34,832 bases of DNA from NCBI GenBank assembly GCA_040752275.1, contig JBFMFH010000054.1, positions 1 through 34,832 of the forward strand, in the 5' to 3' direction. The translations under genes were made by a program, and so were the position numbers. This document shows, piece by piece, positions 6,607-15,239 of this stretch. Within the stretch, counting starts at the first letter, position 1, and each line of letters starts with the position of its first letter. The stretch comes from JBFMFH01 sp040752275 (GTDB lineage Bacteria; Acidobacteriota; Vicinamibacteria; Vicinamibacterales; JAKQTR01). The notes under the pieces were generated by a model. That model saw nothing but the letters and a program-made list of their open reading frames with translations. It was not told the origin of the DNA and made no database searches.

Positions 6607-9200
6607 GGCCGAACCCTCCCGGTGAGCAGCGCAAACACGGCAACGAGGGTCGGCGTGCCGGCCGGGTGGATCCCGGCGGTCCCGACGGCCGTCGATCGTT
6701 CGTCGCGGCCGGACAGCGCAGGATCCGGCAAGGCGTGGAGCGTGCGTTGACGTGGTTCCCGGCGGGCCTCGCGCAAGGCCCGGTGGTCGAACAGGCCCGC
6801 CTGCACCAGCCGCCGACCGCCGGGAGCCTCCGCCGCGGTCAGGGCAGCCAACCTGTTGCGGCGGCGGCGGGTGGCCGAGGCGAGGCTCACGTCAAGGACC
6901 CGTGAGCGCTGCCATGCTGCCCGTCCAGCGGCCTCCTGCGCATCGGCGTGTCGTTCATCGACCGCCCGTGCGATCGCGGCCAGCATGCCGGACCTGGTGT
7001 CCTGCAGCCCGATGCGACAGTCGACCCAGACTGGAGCCATGAACGACTCGATGACCTGTCCGCCCGGCTCGGCGAGCCAGGCCTCGAAGATCAGCAACAT
7101 GCCGCTCCGGCGGCCGGTGACCCGTGCCAGCCACGAGCGATGGAGGCTGCGTCCCTGCAGCCACGCCACCGGGCAGTGCTGCGCGACGGCCGGCGGCTCC
7201 CTGCGCATGGAAGGCTGCAGCGCCCGGCAGGCGAGCAGCCTCCTGCGTTCCGCCGCGCGACGGCACTCCTGGTCGGCGCGGACGTCGGTGCCGGCGGTTC
7301 GGACGCCGCCTCGGGCCGGCATGCGGCGGCCGTCTCGTCGGGCGACGTGGTCCCAGAGACGCTCGATCCCGGACTCGGTCAGAAACGCATGCGCCACGGC
7401 AATGTCTGCGGCCGGGCCGAGGGGATCCTCAACGTTGCCCAATGCCAGCCGCACGCGTGCCATCCGGCCGACGAGCCGCGCGAGCACGCGCGACTCGACA
7501 GTGTCGCGGGCGACGAGATGGACGGCGTGGACCGTGCGGGTCTGGCCAATCCGGTCGACTCTGCCCACGCGCTGCTCGAGACGCATGGGATTCCACGGGA
7601 GCTCCAGGTTGATCACGAGCCGGCAGCGGACCTGCAGGTTCAGTCCCACGCCCGCAGCGTCGGTGGCCACCAGTACCCTGGCGCGCCCGCGGGCAAACAA
7701 CCTGAGTGCGTCGGCGCGGGCCCCTTGGTCGAGACCTCCGTGCACCACCACGCACGGCGCGACGGGGCCGATTCGCCCGGCGAGCTCGAGCAGCGTGTCC
7801 CGGTACTCGGTAAAGACGATGGCAGGCTCGCGGATGCGGGTGAGGGTCCTCAGGAGCGCCGCCACCTTCGCCGGAGCCTCAGCAGCCAGCCGAGCATCGC
7901 GTGCGATGCGCTGCAGCCACTCAATCTCGAGGGCCGTGTCACAGAGCCCCGGCGCCGCCACCGACGACGGAGTGAAGCGGTCCGCGGGATCGTCATCGTC
8001 GTCGTCGAACAGATCCAGCTGCGTTGCGTTCGTGTGCGGCCGCTCGGCGAGGACGGAGAGCCGATGCTCGATTGACCGGGCCAGCGAGGCCGGGCCCGAT
8101 AGGGCCCGCTTGAGAAGAACCGTGAACGCGAGGCGGGACTCCGCCTGTTCGCCGCCACGTCGCTCCGTCCACACGGCTCGCGCAAGCGCGACCAGAGAGT
8201 CGTGCATGCGCCGCTCCACTGGCGTCGGCGTGACCATGCGCAGGTGATTGCGCCGCGTGCGCGTGAGGCCCGCATCCAACCGACGCCGGCGGAAGACGAC
8301 CATCGGATCTGCGCCCTCGCCACGATGCGATCGTTTCAATGCCCGGCCGGCTCGCGCTCGGGCGGGCCGGCCCCCGCCCAGTGCGCACAATGCCTCGAAG
8401 GCGCCGTCATCTCCCGCGTGCGGAGTCGCAGTGAGCAGCACGACATGGGGTGTTCGCCCGGCCAGTCGCTGGACGACCAAACGACGAGCCGTCCCAATCG
8501 CGGCGAGGTGCGCCTCGTCGAGCACCAGCAGATCCCAAGGGACTTCTGCCGCACCGGGCTCCACATCGGGCCGCTTGACGAAGTCGATCGACGCCACGAC
8601 CACGGCGGGCACGGACCAGGGGTTGACGGTTGCGGGGAGTGTGGCCCGCAACGCAGAGAGGGCCGGCGCATCCATGATGGTGCAGGGGAGGCGGAACCGC
8701 CGGCGGAACTCACGCGCCCATTGGTGCCTGAGGCCGGCGGGCGTCAGGACGAGCACGCGGTCGGCCAGACGTCGAAGCCGGAGTTCCGCCACGATGAGAC
8801 CTGCCTGGATGGTCTTTCCGAGACCCACGCCGTCGGCGATGAGCACTCTCGAAGCGCCGTCAAGGGCCACGGCGATGGCCGGCTCGAGCTGGTACGGGAG
8901 CAAGTCGAGCCTGGCGCTGGCGGGGGCGTGCAGCATGTCGGCCGGACGCGATCGCGCGATGAGCGACACGACGTGCCGGTTCCAGCGGCGGCGAGACGCC
9001 GGACGCAGTGCCGGCGTCCGACTGAGCAGCTCGGGCCGGTCGAACGGCGCGAGCAGCGTGATCCGTCGGTCACGGCCAGGCCTGCCAAGCTGCTCCAGTT
9101 GGAGTGCGGTGCACGCATCGAAGGCGCGGACGCCATGGACCTGCCAGAGTCGGCCGCGCACGCGAACCAGATCGCCCGGAGCGGGAGGAGATTGCACCAT
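6591..9200 (-). CDS. SNF2/RapA-type DEAH helicase, DrmD-like partner of the methyltransferase
   Basis: An 869-residue superfamily 2 translocase. Visible motifs are Walker A GVGLGKT (124-130), DEAH (228-231), TATPH (257-261), TDAAGVGLNLQ (513-523) and QRVGRVDRIGQ (543-553). The GLGKT and R-IGQ forms are those of the bacterial RapA/SNF2 branch. No HNH, PLD or PD-ExK nuclease motif is apparent. Residues 394-398 read QLDLF, followed by an Asp run; a second QAGLF lies near the C-terminus. Both fit the bacterial sliding-clamp binding consensus. The ATG at 9200 has GAGGTG upstream. The stop lies inside the start region of the methyltransferase gene, so the two are translationally coupled. The closest known role I can name is the SNF2 subunit DrmD of DISARM, a phage defence system. 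Confidence 0.88.
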   Translation of the reverse strand: MVQSPPAPGDLVRVRGRLWQVHGVRAFDACTALQLEQLGRPGRDRRITLLAPFDRPELLSRTPALRPASRRRWNRHVVSLIARSRPADMLHAPASARLDLLPYQLEPAIAVALDGASRVLIADGVGLGKTIQAGLIVAELRLRRLADRVLVLTPAGLRHQWAREFRRRFRLPCTIMDAPALSALRATLPATVNPWSVPAVVVASIDFVKRPDVEPGAAEVPWDLLVLDEAHLAAIGTARRLVVQRLAGRTPHVVLLTATPHAGDDGAFEALCALGGGRPARARAGRALKRSHRGEGADPMVVFRRRRLDAGLTRTRRNHLRMVTPTPVERRMHDSLVALARAVWTERRGGEQAESRLAFTVLLKRALSGPASLARSIEHRLSVLAERPHTNATQLDLFDDDDDDPADRFTPSSVAAPGLCDTALEIEWLQRIARDARLAAEAPAKVAALLRTLTRIREPAIVFTEYRDTLLELAGRIGPVAPCVVVHGGLDQGARADALRLFARGRARVLVATDAAGVGLNLQVRCRLVINLELPWNPMRLEQRVGRVDRIGQTRTVHAVHLVARDTVESRVLARLVGRMARVRLALGNVEDPLGPAADIAVAHAFLTESGIERLWDHVARRDGRRMPARGGVRTAGTDVRADQECRRAAERRRLLACRALQPSMRREPPAVAQHCPVAWLQGRSLHRSWLARVTGRRSGMLLIFEAWLAEPGGQVIESFMAPVWVDCRIGLQDTRSGMLAAIARAVDERHADAQEAAGRAAWQRSRVLDVSLASATRRRRNRLAALTAAEAPGGRRLVQAGLFDHRALREARREPRQRTLHALPDPALSGRDERSTAVGTAGIHPAGTPTLVAVFALLTGRVRPCLPA

Positions 9201-9255
9201 TTGCCACCTCGGAGGGCGGTGCCGGTGCGCAAGATTCGCAACATCGGCGCGTTGA

Positions 9256-9270
9256 GCCTTGAATCAAGGC
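9256..9270. promoter_or_regulatory. 15-bp perfect palindrome between divergent genes
   Basis: GCCTTGAATCAAGGC has 7-bp perfect arms around one base. It lies 56 bases before the helicase ATG, in the spacer shared with the S9 peptidase gene, and has the form of a repressor site. No sigma-70 promoter in the spacer is convincing. Confidence 0.3.
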
Positions 9271-9382
9271 CTGAAACGAGCCGCCCGTCCTCACACTCGC
9301 AATCCCCGTGCTATCCTGCGGCGCAGGGAAACGCCCGGCCCGCACGAGCGGGACGAACACTCCCGCTCTAGTCCCGCTCTTG

Positions 9383-9433
9383 ACCGGGGTCAGACCGGGG
9401 TCAGACCGGGATCAGACCCGCTCTAGACCGGGG
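9383..9433. repeat. 11-bp tandem repeats plus a dispersed motif
   Basis: ACCGGGGTCAG occurs twice, followed by ACCGGGATCAG, ACCCGCTCTAG and a partial fifth unit. The end of the array, GACCCGCTCTAGACCGGGG (9415-9433), recurs with one mismatch at 31123-31141. Each copy lies about 45-60 bases before a start codon. The sequence resembles dispersed REP-like repeats. Confidence 0.7.
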
Positions 9434-9478
9434 TTGTTCCGAGTACCGAGTAGTTCCGAGCTTCATGCGGAGTGCACC

Positions 9479-11530
9479 ATGCTGAACGTCCGACGCCACG
9501 TCATCCTCGTCCTCGTCGCCACTGCAATCGCCGCGCCCGCCTCGCTGGCGCAGACGACTCCGAGGTTCACCGTCGAACACATGCTGGCGCTCAAGCGCCT
9601 GTCCGACCCCCAGTGGTCCCCCGACGGAACGCGCGTGGCGTTTGTGCAGACGGAGGTCAATCTCGACGCCAACACCCGCTCGAATGAGGTGGTCGTTCTG
9701 CGAGTCGGGGATTCTGTCGTCCTCCGTCGCCTCGAGGGCGCGACCCGACCACGCTGGTCCCCCGACGGCCGGCACCTGGCCTTCACGAGGACCGGCGGGA
9801 ACGGCGAGCCGGCGATCTGGGTGACGGACCTCGACAGGTCGCTTCGTGAGGTCGTTGCCTTCCCGACCGGAGCAGGCAGCCACATTTGGTCGCCCGACGG
9901 GAAGTGGATGGCGTTCGTGTCAGAGGTCTTTCCCGAGTGTGCCGGCGACGTCCTCGGTGACGCGGCCTGCAACGACACCCTGCTGAAGAAGCGTGCTGCC
10001 GTGAAGACGAAAGCGCGGCTGATCGACGGCCTGCTCTTCCGTCACTGGGTGTCATGGCGGGAGGATCGCTACAGCCATTTGTTCGTCGCGCCGGCGGACG
10101 GCTCCGCTCCGCCCCGTGACCTGACGCCGGGCTCATCCGACGTTCCGCCCTTCTCGCTGGGCGGTCCCGAAGACTACGCGTTCGCGCCCGACTCCAAGGA
10201 GATCGCCTTCGTCCGCAAGACGGGCAAGGTCGAAGCCATCAGCACGAACAGCGACATGTTCACCCTGGATCTGACGACCCCGAAGGCGGCGGCGAGACAA
10301 GTCACGACGAACGGCGGGGCAGACGGCGGGCCGCAGTACTCGCCGGACGGCAAGTACCTCTCCTGGAGGATGCAGGAGCGCGCCGGGTTCGAGTCCGACC
10401 GCTGGCAGCTCGTGCTGCATGATCGGCAGACCGGCAACCGCACCGTTGTCACCCGCGACCTCGACCGGTCCGTCGATGGCTGGGTCTTCACCCCGGATTC
10501 GAAGGCCCTCTACCTGACGATGGAGGACAACGCCTCATCGAAGGTGTACCGGCAGGCACTGAGCGGCGGCGCGCCGGCACTCGTGCTCGGCGGAGGATCG
10601 ACCGGAGACGTCCAGATCTCAGCCGACGGCCGGACGCTCCTGTTCACGCGCGCGTCGCTGACGGCGCCGCCGGAGATCTACAAGGCCAACGCTGATGGCA
10701 CCGGTGTCGCGGCCGTGACCGGGCTGAATGCCACGCTCTTGCAGCCCTTCACGCTGCGCCCTGGCGAGAGCGTCACCTACGCTGGGGCCGGCGGGACACC
10801 GGTGCAGGCGTGGATTGTGAAGCCGAACGGCTTCCAGGAGGGCCGGAGGTACCCCTTGCTGTACCTGGTCCATGGGGGGCCACAGGGCGCGTGGACCGAC
10901 GCCTGGACCTATCGCTGGAATGCCCAGGTATTCGCGTCAGCCGGGTTCGTGGTCTTCATGCCGAACCCCCGCGGCTCAACGGGCTTCGGACAGCAGTTCA
11001 CAGACGAGATCAGCAGAGACTGGGGCGGGAGGGTGTACGAGGACCTGATGAAGGGCCTCGACTACGCCGAGAAGCTGCCCTACGTGGATGCGTCGAAGAA
11101 GGTAGCGGCTGGGGCGTCGTACGGCGGCTACATGATGAACTGGTTCCTGGGGCACACCAACCGGTTCAAGGCCATCGTGTCCCACGCCGGCGTCTTCAAC
11201 CTGACCAGCATGTACGGAGTGACCGAGGAACTGTGGTTCCCGGAGTGGGACCTTGGGGGGACGCCATGGGACAACCGCGAGGGCTACGAGACGTGGTCAC
11301 CGCACATGTACGCGGAGAACTTCAGGACGCCGACGCTGGTGACCCACGGTGAACTCGACTTCCGAGTCCCCGTCGGCGAAGGGTTCCAGCTCTTCACCAC
11401 GCTCCAGCGTCAGGGTGTGCCGTCGAGACTGCTTTACTTCCCCGACGAGGGGCACTGGATCAACAGGCCCCAGAACTCGGCGCTCTGGTACAACACGTTC
11501 CTCGAGTGGATGGAACGCTGGATCAAGTAG
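9479..11530 (+). CDS. Secreted S9-family prolyl oligopeptidase / acylaminoacyl-peptidase-like
   Basis: A 683-residue serine peptidase. The N-terminus is a signal peptide (RRHVILVLVATAIAAPASLA before QTTP). A seven-bladed propeller follows, seen as repeated WSPDG and YSPDGKYL-type PD40 units, and then an alpha/beta-hydrolase domain. The catalytic triad is Ser547 in GASYGGY, Asp627 in HGELDFRVP and His659 in DEGHW. This layout matches periplasmic dipeptidyl/acylaminoacyl peptidases that release short peptides from oligopeptides; exact specificity cannot be read. I chose the ATG at 9479 because it directly precedes the signal peptide; the open frame continues upstream into repeats. It is divergent from the helicase-methyltransferase pair and converges on the HEAT gene, with an inverted repeat just after its stop. 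Confidence 0.93.
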   Translation: MLNVRRHVILVLVATAIAAPASLAQTTPRFTVEHMLALKRLSDPQWSPDGTRVAFVQTEVNLDANTRSNEVVVLRVGDSVVLRRLEGATRPRWSPDGRHLAFTRTGGNGEPAIWVTDLDRSLREVVAFPTGAGSHIWSPDGKWMAFVSEVFPECAGDVLGDAACNDTLLKKRAAVKTKARLIDGLLFRHWVSWREDRYSHLFVAPADGSAPPRDLTPGSSDVPPFSLGGPEDYAFAPDSKEIAFVRKTGKVEAISTNSDMFTLDLTTPKAAARQVTTNGGADGGPQYSPDGKYLSWRMQERAGFESDRWQLVLHDRQTGNRTVVTRDLDRSVDGWVFTPDSKALYLTMEDNASSKVYRQALSGGAPALVLGGGSTGDVQISADGRTLLFTRASLTAPPEIYKANADGTGVAAVTGLNATLLQPFTLRPGESVTYAGAGGTPVQAWIVKPNGFQEGRRYPLLYLVHGGPQGAWTDAWTYRWNAQVFASAGFVVFMPNPRGSTGFGQQFTDEISRDWGGRVYEDLMKGLDYAEKLPYVDASKKVAAGASYGGYMMNWFLGHTNRFKAIVSHAGVFNLTSMYGVTEELWFPEWDLGGTPWDNREGYETWSPHMYAENFRTPTLVTHGELDFRVPVGEGFQLFTTLQRQGVPSRLLYFPDEGHWINRPQNSALWYNTFLEWMERWIK

Positions 11531-11532
11531 GC

Positions 11533-11567
11533 GACAGGCGCCTATGGCCTACCGCCTGGCGCCTGTC
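11533..11567. terminator. Inverted repeat between convergent genes, possible bidirectional terminator
   Basis: GACAGGCGCC (11533-11542) and GGCGCCTGTC (11558-11567) are perfect 10-bp arms with a 15-base loop. The loop contains the stop codon of the minus-strand HEAT gene, and the left arm begins three bases after the peptidase stop. No T-tract follows, so intrinsic termination is uncertain. Confidence 0.4.
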
Positions 11568-12634
11568 AGCACCTCCTCGAAGAACGCCAGCGCTCTCGAG
11601 TCCTTCGACTGGCCGAGCCAGAACATCGCCTGTTTCCTGACCGCAGCGTTGCGGTTGGTCCGGGCGATCTGGATGAGCAAGGGGACCCCTTCACCGGGAG
11701 GCAGTTGACTGAGGGCGAACACGGCCTGGGTCTTGACCTTGGTGTCCGGGTCCTTCTCCACCGCATCCGCCAGCGTGCCGGCGACCTTGGCCCCGGCCTT
11801 CTGGCCGAGCCAGAAGAGCGCTTGGCCGCGCACCTTGCCACTGGCGCTGTTCCTTGCGGCGTCGATGAGAACGGGAACGGCGTCGCCTTCCTTGCTGATC
11901 GACAACGCGAAGATGGCGCGCTCCTTGAGCGTGTCGGTGGTGGCCTTCGCCAGGACGCGGCGAACGCCCTCGAAGCCGACCCGTCCGCGCGCCGCGCCCA
12001 TCCAGAAGACGGCCTCCTGGGCCGGCTTGCCGGCGTCTGGCCTCAGGGCGAGGCGCTCGAGCGCGGTGTCCGCTTCGGGAGCGGCGTGAAACGCCATCGC
12101 GGCCACGGCCCCGGCAGACACCCGCCGCTCGATCGCGCCGGTGGATCCCGCCAGATCGGCCAGCCAGGCCACGCTCTCCGCAGGGCTCACACCGGAGAGC
12201 ACGACGACATGGCGGCCGCCCGCGTCGATCTCGCAATCGGCGGAGTAGGCAACCACGCGCTGCACCGCTCCGGACTGGACGCGCGACAGCACGACGACAA
12301 CGGATGACGCCTCGAGCGACACTTTGCCGGCGTCCTTCCTGTCCCCGAGCGAAACACCCTCCCGCTCGTCGAGGCTGCACCCGCAGCGCGTAGCACTGCC
12401 GTCTCCCCACGAACAGCAGGCGCGCCCGCCTGACGCATTGGCGGGGACTTCCCAGGCAATCCACGCCGGCTCGGCTGCGGCCCTGGCTTCGGCGTCGATC
12501 GCGCGCGCCAGCGGGCCGCTGAGAGCCCGGCTCGTGAGCCGGGCATTCGTGATGTTCGCCGGCGCCGCCCCGGCGGCCGCGACCGCCATCAGTAATCCCA
12601 CCCCAGCCGCGGCGATTGAGCGTAGGTTGAACAT
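11549..12634 (-). CDS. Exported HEAT-repeat protein
   Basis: A 361-residue protein with a signal peptide (MFNLRSIAAAGVGLLMAVAAAGAAPA) and no enzyme motif. The first part contains a small Cys-rich patch (CCSWG, CGCS). The C-terminal half consists of HEAT/PBS-lyase-like helical repeats of about 36 residues, recognisable by recurring phrases such as QALFWLGQKAG, QAVFALSQLP and QAMFWLGQS. Such solenoids are usually protein-binding scaffolds. The ATG at 12634 has GGGAG upstream and directly precedes the signal peptide; the longer frame to 12721 does not. It is the last gene of the sigma/anti-sigma/HEAT series on this strand, but a palindrome-rich spacer of about 390 bases separates it from the previous gene. 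The specific partner is unknown. Confidence 0.83.
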   Translation of the reverse strand: MFNLRSIAAAGVGLLMAVAAAGAAPANITNARLTSRALSGPLARAIDAEARAAAEPAWIAWEVPANASGGRACCSWGDGSATRCGCSLDEREGVSLGDRKDAGKVSLEASSVVVVLSRVQSGAVQRVVAYSADCEIDAGGRHVVVLSGVSPAESVAWLADLAGSTGAIERRVSAGAVAAMAFHAAPEADTALERLALRPDAGKPAQEAVFWMGAARGRVGFEGVRRVLAKATTDTLKERAIFALSISKEGDAVPVLIDAARNSASGKVRGQALFWLGQKAGAKVAGTLADAVEKDPDTKVKTQAVFALSQLPPGEGVPLLIQIARTNRNAAVRKQAMFWLGQSKDSRALAFFEEVLTGARR

Positions 12635-12693
12635 GTCCACTCCCTCACCTGTGATCCTTCCCTCGCGGGTCCTGTCGCCGGACAGCCCACCGG

Positions 12694-12796
12694 CTCGCGA
12701 GGCGGCGCCTCGCGAGGGCACAGTGTTGGCCTTGCCCCGCCGCCGGCGGGGCGAGACGTCTCGAAGGCCGCAGCGGGCAGGGGGCCTTCAAGACGT
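12694..12796. repeat. Cluster of strong palindromes in a 390-base gene-free spacer
   Basis: Three hairpins stand side by side. CTCGCGAGGC/GCCTCGCGAG (12694-12716) has a 3-base loop; GCCCCGCC/GGCGGGGC spans 12734-12752; arms at 12756-12769 and 12783-12796 match at 13 of 14 positions around a 13-base loop. GAGACGTCTC (12753-12762) is itself a palindrome, and GCCGGCC/GGCCGGC follows further on near 12920-12940. The spacer 12635-13028 holds no gene. It could be a REP-type cluster or RNA structure before the HEAT gene. Confidence 0.6.
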
Positions 12797-13028
12797 CTGG
12801 GCCCAAAACCGTGAGCACGGCTGGGGGCCTTCCGCCGCGGCGGGCGCCCGTCCGGCGCCACCCGCTCGGTTGTGAACCCGTCCTCGTCTCGTCCGGCCCG
12901 CGAGGGCCGACAAGGAGGCCGGCCGATCAGGCCGGCTCACCCCATTCTGTCTCCTGTCTCCTGAATTCTGGCTGAGGATCACCGTCTTGGTCTCCTCCGG
13001 CCGCAGGCCGCGGCGGGGATCTCGGTCC

Positions 13029-14459
13029 CTACTTGTTGATGAGCTCCAACAGGAACTCCGTCGCCTCCTTGCTCTTCATGACGGAGAGCCGGCTGACGGC
13101 CTCTCTCTTCATCGAGGCGTCCGTCTCCCTCTTCGCAATGTCGATGAGGGCCGTCGCGTTGTTCTGGATGAACAGTCCGTCGATCACGCTCTTCTTCACG
13201 TCGGGCGTCTGTCCCGGCTGCCAGTAGATCTCGACGAGCAGCGCGCTCGCGCGCGCATCGCGCCGCATACCCATCAACTGGATGGCCTTCTTCCTGAGGG
13301 CCGGGTCCTTCTCGGTTTTCGCGACTTGGATCAGCCGATCCACGTCGCCGGCGACGAACAGGCCTTCCAGCGTCGCGCGCCTGATGTCGGCGTCCTTCTC
13401 GCGCTGGTAGAGCTCCCACAGTTCGGCCGTGGCATGTCCGGCACCAAGCATGTTGACCGCCCGCTTCCGGAGATCGGCATCCGCCTCGTTCTTCGCGGCA
13501 TTGAGCAGCGCCTGCTTCCGCCCGCTCACCATGTAGGCCTCGAGGATCCTGCGCTTGATCGTCCTGTCGCTCGACGCCGCGTAGATTTCCTCGAGGAGCC
13601 TGAAGTTGTCGTCGCCGCCGAAGATCCCGAGGTACTGGAGCGCCTCCAGTTGCAGGTCGGGATTCGCGGATCCTCTGGCCGTTGCCACGAGGATCTCTCT
13701 GGCCTTCGGCGACCGGCTCTGGCTCAGGATGAAGAGGGCGCGCTTCTTGACCTGGGGCGACTGCGGGCCCGTCAGCAGCTTCTCCAGGATGGGCAACACC
13801 TTCTCCGTATCGGTCGCGATCAGGCTGTTGAGCGCCAGGAGCTTGAGTTCATCGTCTGACGTCGCCTCGACGGTGGATGGCGATGCGCCCCGAAGCTGCA
13901 GCTCCAGTGCCTTGGCTTCCTTCAGCCACCGGCTCTCGGGATAGGAGCCTTCGAGCGCCCGGAGCGAGTCGAGTGCCGCGGCCGCCTGCCCCAGCTTGTA
14001 CTGGGCATACGCAATCCAGTACTGAGCGGCGTCGGCCCGGTCGCCCTTCTCGGCAAGAACCCGTACGAAATACTCCCGGGCCCTGTCCCACTGGCTGCGG
14101 TCGAGGGCGGACTTCCCCGCGTTGTAGAGATCCCGCGCGCGGGCAGCCTGTTCCCGTGCCTTGGCCTCTGCCTCCCGCTCCTTCGCGGCCTGCTCCCGCG
14201 CGTGGGCCTGGGCCTCCCGCTCCTGCGCCGACTGCTCCCGAGCCTGGGCCTGGGCCTCCCATTCCTGCGCCGGCTGCTCCCGGGCGCCGTGCATGAGCGC
14301 GATCGCCCGCTCGACGTGTGTCCCAGTGGCCGCGGTGGCCCGCGCGGCCTCCCGCACCGCGGCGGCGATGCGATCCGCCACCAGCGTCTCCTGGGCCTCC
14401 GCGGCGGGGATGGCGACGATGGCGATGGCGAGTGTGGTGACGAGTGTCCTGGTGTTCAT
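13029..14459 (-). CDS. Exported coiled-coil / TPR / HEAT-repeat protein
   Basis: A 476-residue protein with a signal peptide (LVTTLAIAIVAIPAAEA). Residues 59-114 are four 14-residue repeats beginning AREQ, rich in Ala, Glu and Arg, which predict a charged coiled coil. A TPR-like segment follows (LYNAGKSALDRSQWDRAREYFVRVL to AQYKLGQ), then about eight HEAT-like repeats to the C-terminus. No catalytic motif is visible. The gene begins 21 bases after the anti-sigma stop, so it is probably co-transcribed with the sigma factor and may be a target or effector of that regulon. A role as a scaffold in the cell envelope is inference. Confidence 0.82.
   Translation of the reverse strand: MNTRTLVTTLAIAIVAIPAAEAQETLVADRIAAAVREAARATAATGTHVERAIALMHGAREQPAQEWEAQAQAREQSAQEREAQAHAREQAAKEREAEAKAREQAARARDLYNAGKSALDRSQWDRAREYFVRVLAEKGDRADAAQYWIAYAQYKLGQAAAALDSLRALEGSYPESRWLKEAKALELQLRGASPSTVEATSDDELKLLALNSLIATDTEKVLPILEKLLTGPQSPQVKKRALFILSQSRSPKAREILVATARGSANPDLQLEALQYLGIFGGDDNFRLLEEIYAASSDRTIKRRILEAYMVSGRKQALLNAAKNEADADLRKRAVNMLGAGHATAELWELYQREKDADIRRATLEGLFVAGDVDRLIQVAKTEKDPALRKKAIQLMGMRRDARASALLVEIYWQPGQTPDVKKSVIDGLFIQNNATALIDIAKRETDASMKREAVSRLSVMKSKEATEFLLELINK
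14118..14285 (-). repeat. 42-bp tandem repeat inside the coiled-coil gene
   Basis: Four units of 42 bp encode 14-residue repeats (AREQPAQEWEAQAQ and three variants). The last unit diverges after AREQAARARD. Copy-number change by slippage would lengthen or shorten the coiled coil in frame. Confidence 0.75.
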
Positions 14460-14480
14460 GACCGTTTCCGTTTCTGCAGA

Positions 14481-15239
14481 CTACGAACTGGCCTGCCGCG
14501 ACGGTGCCGCGGCTTCCTGCCTGACCCTGGAGCCGAGCACCCTGACCTTGAACAACAGTCCCTGGCCCGCGATGCGGGCGCGGATCTGGTCCAGTTCCTC
14601 GGCCGCCATCGTTGACGGGCTGTTGGCGATTTCAACGAGCACGCGTTCGAGATCGTCGAGCACGCCCGCGATTCCCGGATCGTCGCCGCGCAGTGCGACC
14701 TGCCGGTAGAGGCGGTTCGACGCCACCAGGTCGCTGGCAACCTCCTGTTCGGCGGAGATGTCGACGATGGGACCGCCGTCGAGATTGGAGATCTCGGCCA
14801 GCACTATCGCGGAACGTTCGAGATGATCGGAGACCGCGATCAGCAGAATCCGCTGCGGACCGCCCCCGTTCGACGGTCCCTGGGCGGGCGCTTCGCCGGG
14901 GAGGCGAGCGTACCGGCCGGCCACGAACGCGGCAACGAGCAGCGAAGCCAGCGCGCCAGCCGTCACCATGCGCGGGACGGTGAAGGAATGCCTCCACCAC
15001 GTGCGCCGCCTCACCCGCTCGGCGTCGAGGGCCGGCTGGAGCCGCAGCCATACCCGGCGGCCGTACGCCTCATCGCGTTCCGGCACGGCCTCCTCGTGGA
15101 TGGAGAGCATCACCCGCTCCAGGTCGGCGAAGCGCGCACGGCATGCGTCGCAGTCTGCGAGATGCTCCCGCGCTGCCGTTGGCGCGTCCGTTTCGCGGTA
15201 GAAGTGCAGCACGAGGTCATCGTCCGTCAGGTGTGTCAT
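14481..15239 (-). CDS. Anti-sigma factor with zinc-finger-like N-terminus
   Basis: A 252-residue single-pass membrane protein. The N-terminus has the ZAS-type motif of anti-sigma factors (HLADCDACRARF, H-x3-C-x2-C). A transmembrane segment lies near residues 91-110 (VTAGALASLLVAAFVAGRYA), followed by a periplasmic domain of about 140 residues with no family I recognise. Its ATG overlaps the sigma factor stop as ATGA, the usual arrangement of an ECF sigma/anti-sigma pair. It should hold the sigma factor at the membrane until a periplasmic signal arrives; that signal is unknown. Confidence 0.86.
   Translation of the reverse strand: MTHLTDDDLVLHFYRETDAPTAAREHLADCDACRARFADLERVMLSIHEEAVPERDEAYGRRVWLRLQPALDAERVRRRTWWRHSFTVPRMVTAGALASLLVAAFVAGRYARLPGEAPAQGPSNGGGPQRILLIAVSDHLERSAIVLAEISNLDGGPIVDISAEQEVASDLVASNRLYRQVALRGDDPGIAGVLDDLERVLVEIANSPSTMAAEELDQIRARIAGQGLLFKVRVLGSRVRQEAAAPSRQASS

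Noticed and set aside
5524..6750. Plus-strand frame of 408 codons over the methyltransferase gene
   Set aside because: Antisense shadow without domains; the minus-strand protein has intact catalytic motifs upstream and downstream.
3175..9200. Complete DISARM or BREX system
   Set aside because: Only a helicase and a methyltransferase are present; drmA, drmB, drmC, pglZ and brx-type genes are absent.
9308..9478. Upstream extension of the S9 peptidase
   Set aside because: The frame runs through 11-bp tandem repeats, and the signal peptide begins only at 9479.
13849..14709. Long overlapping frames on both strands over the coiled-coil and anti-sigma genes
   Set aside because: They are products of GC-rich codon bias and the 42-bp repeats, with no recognisable domains.
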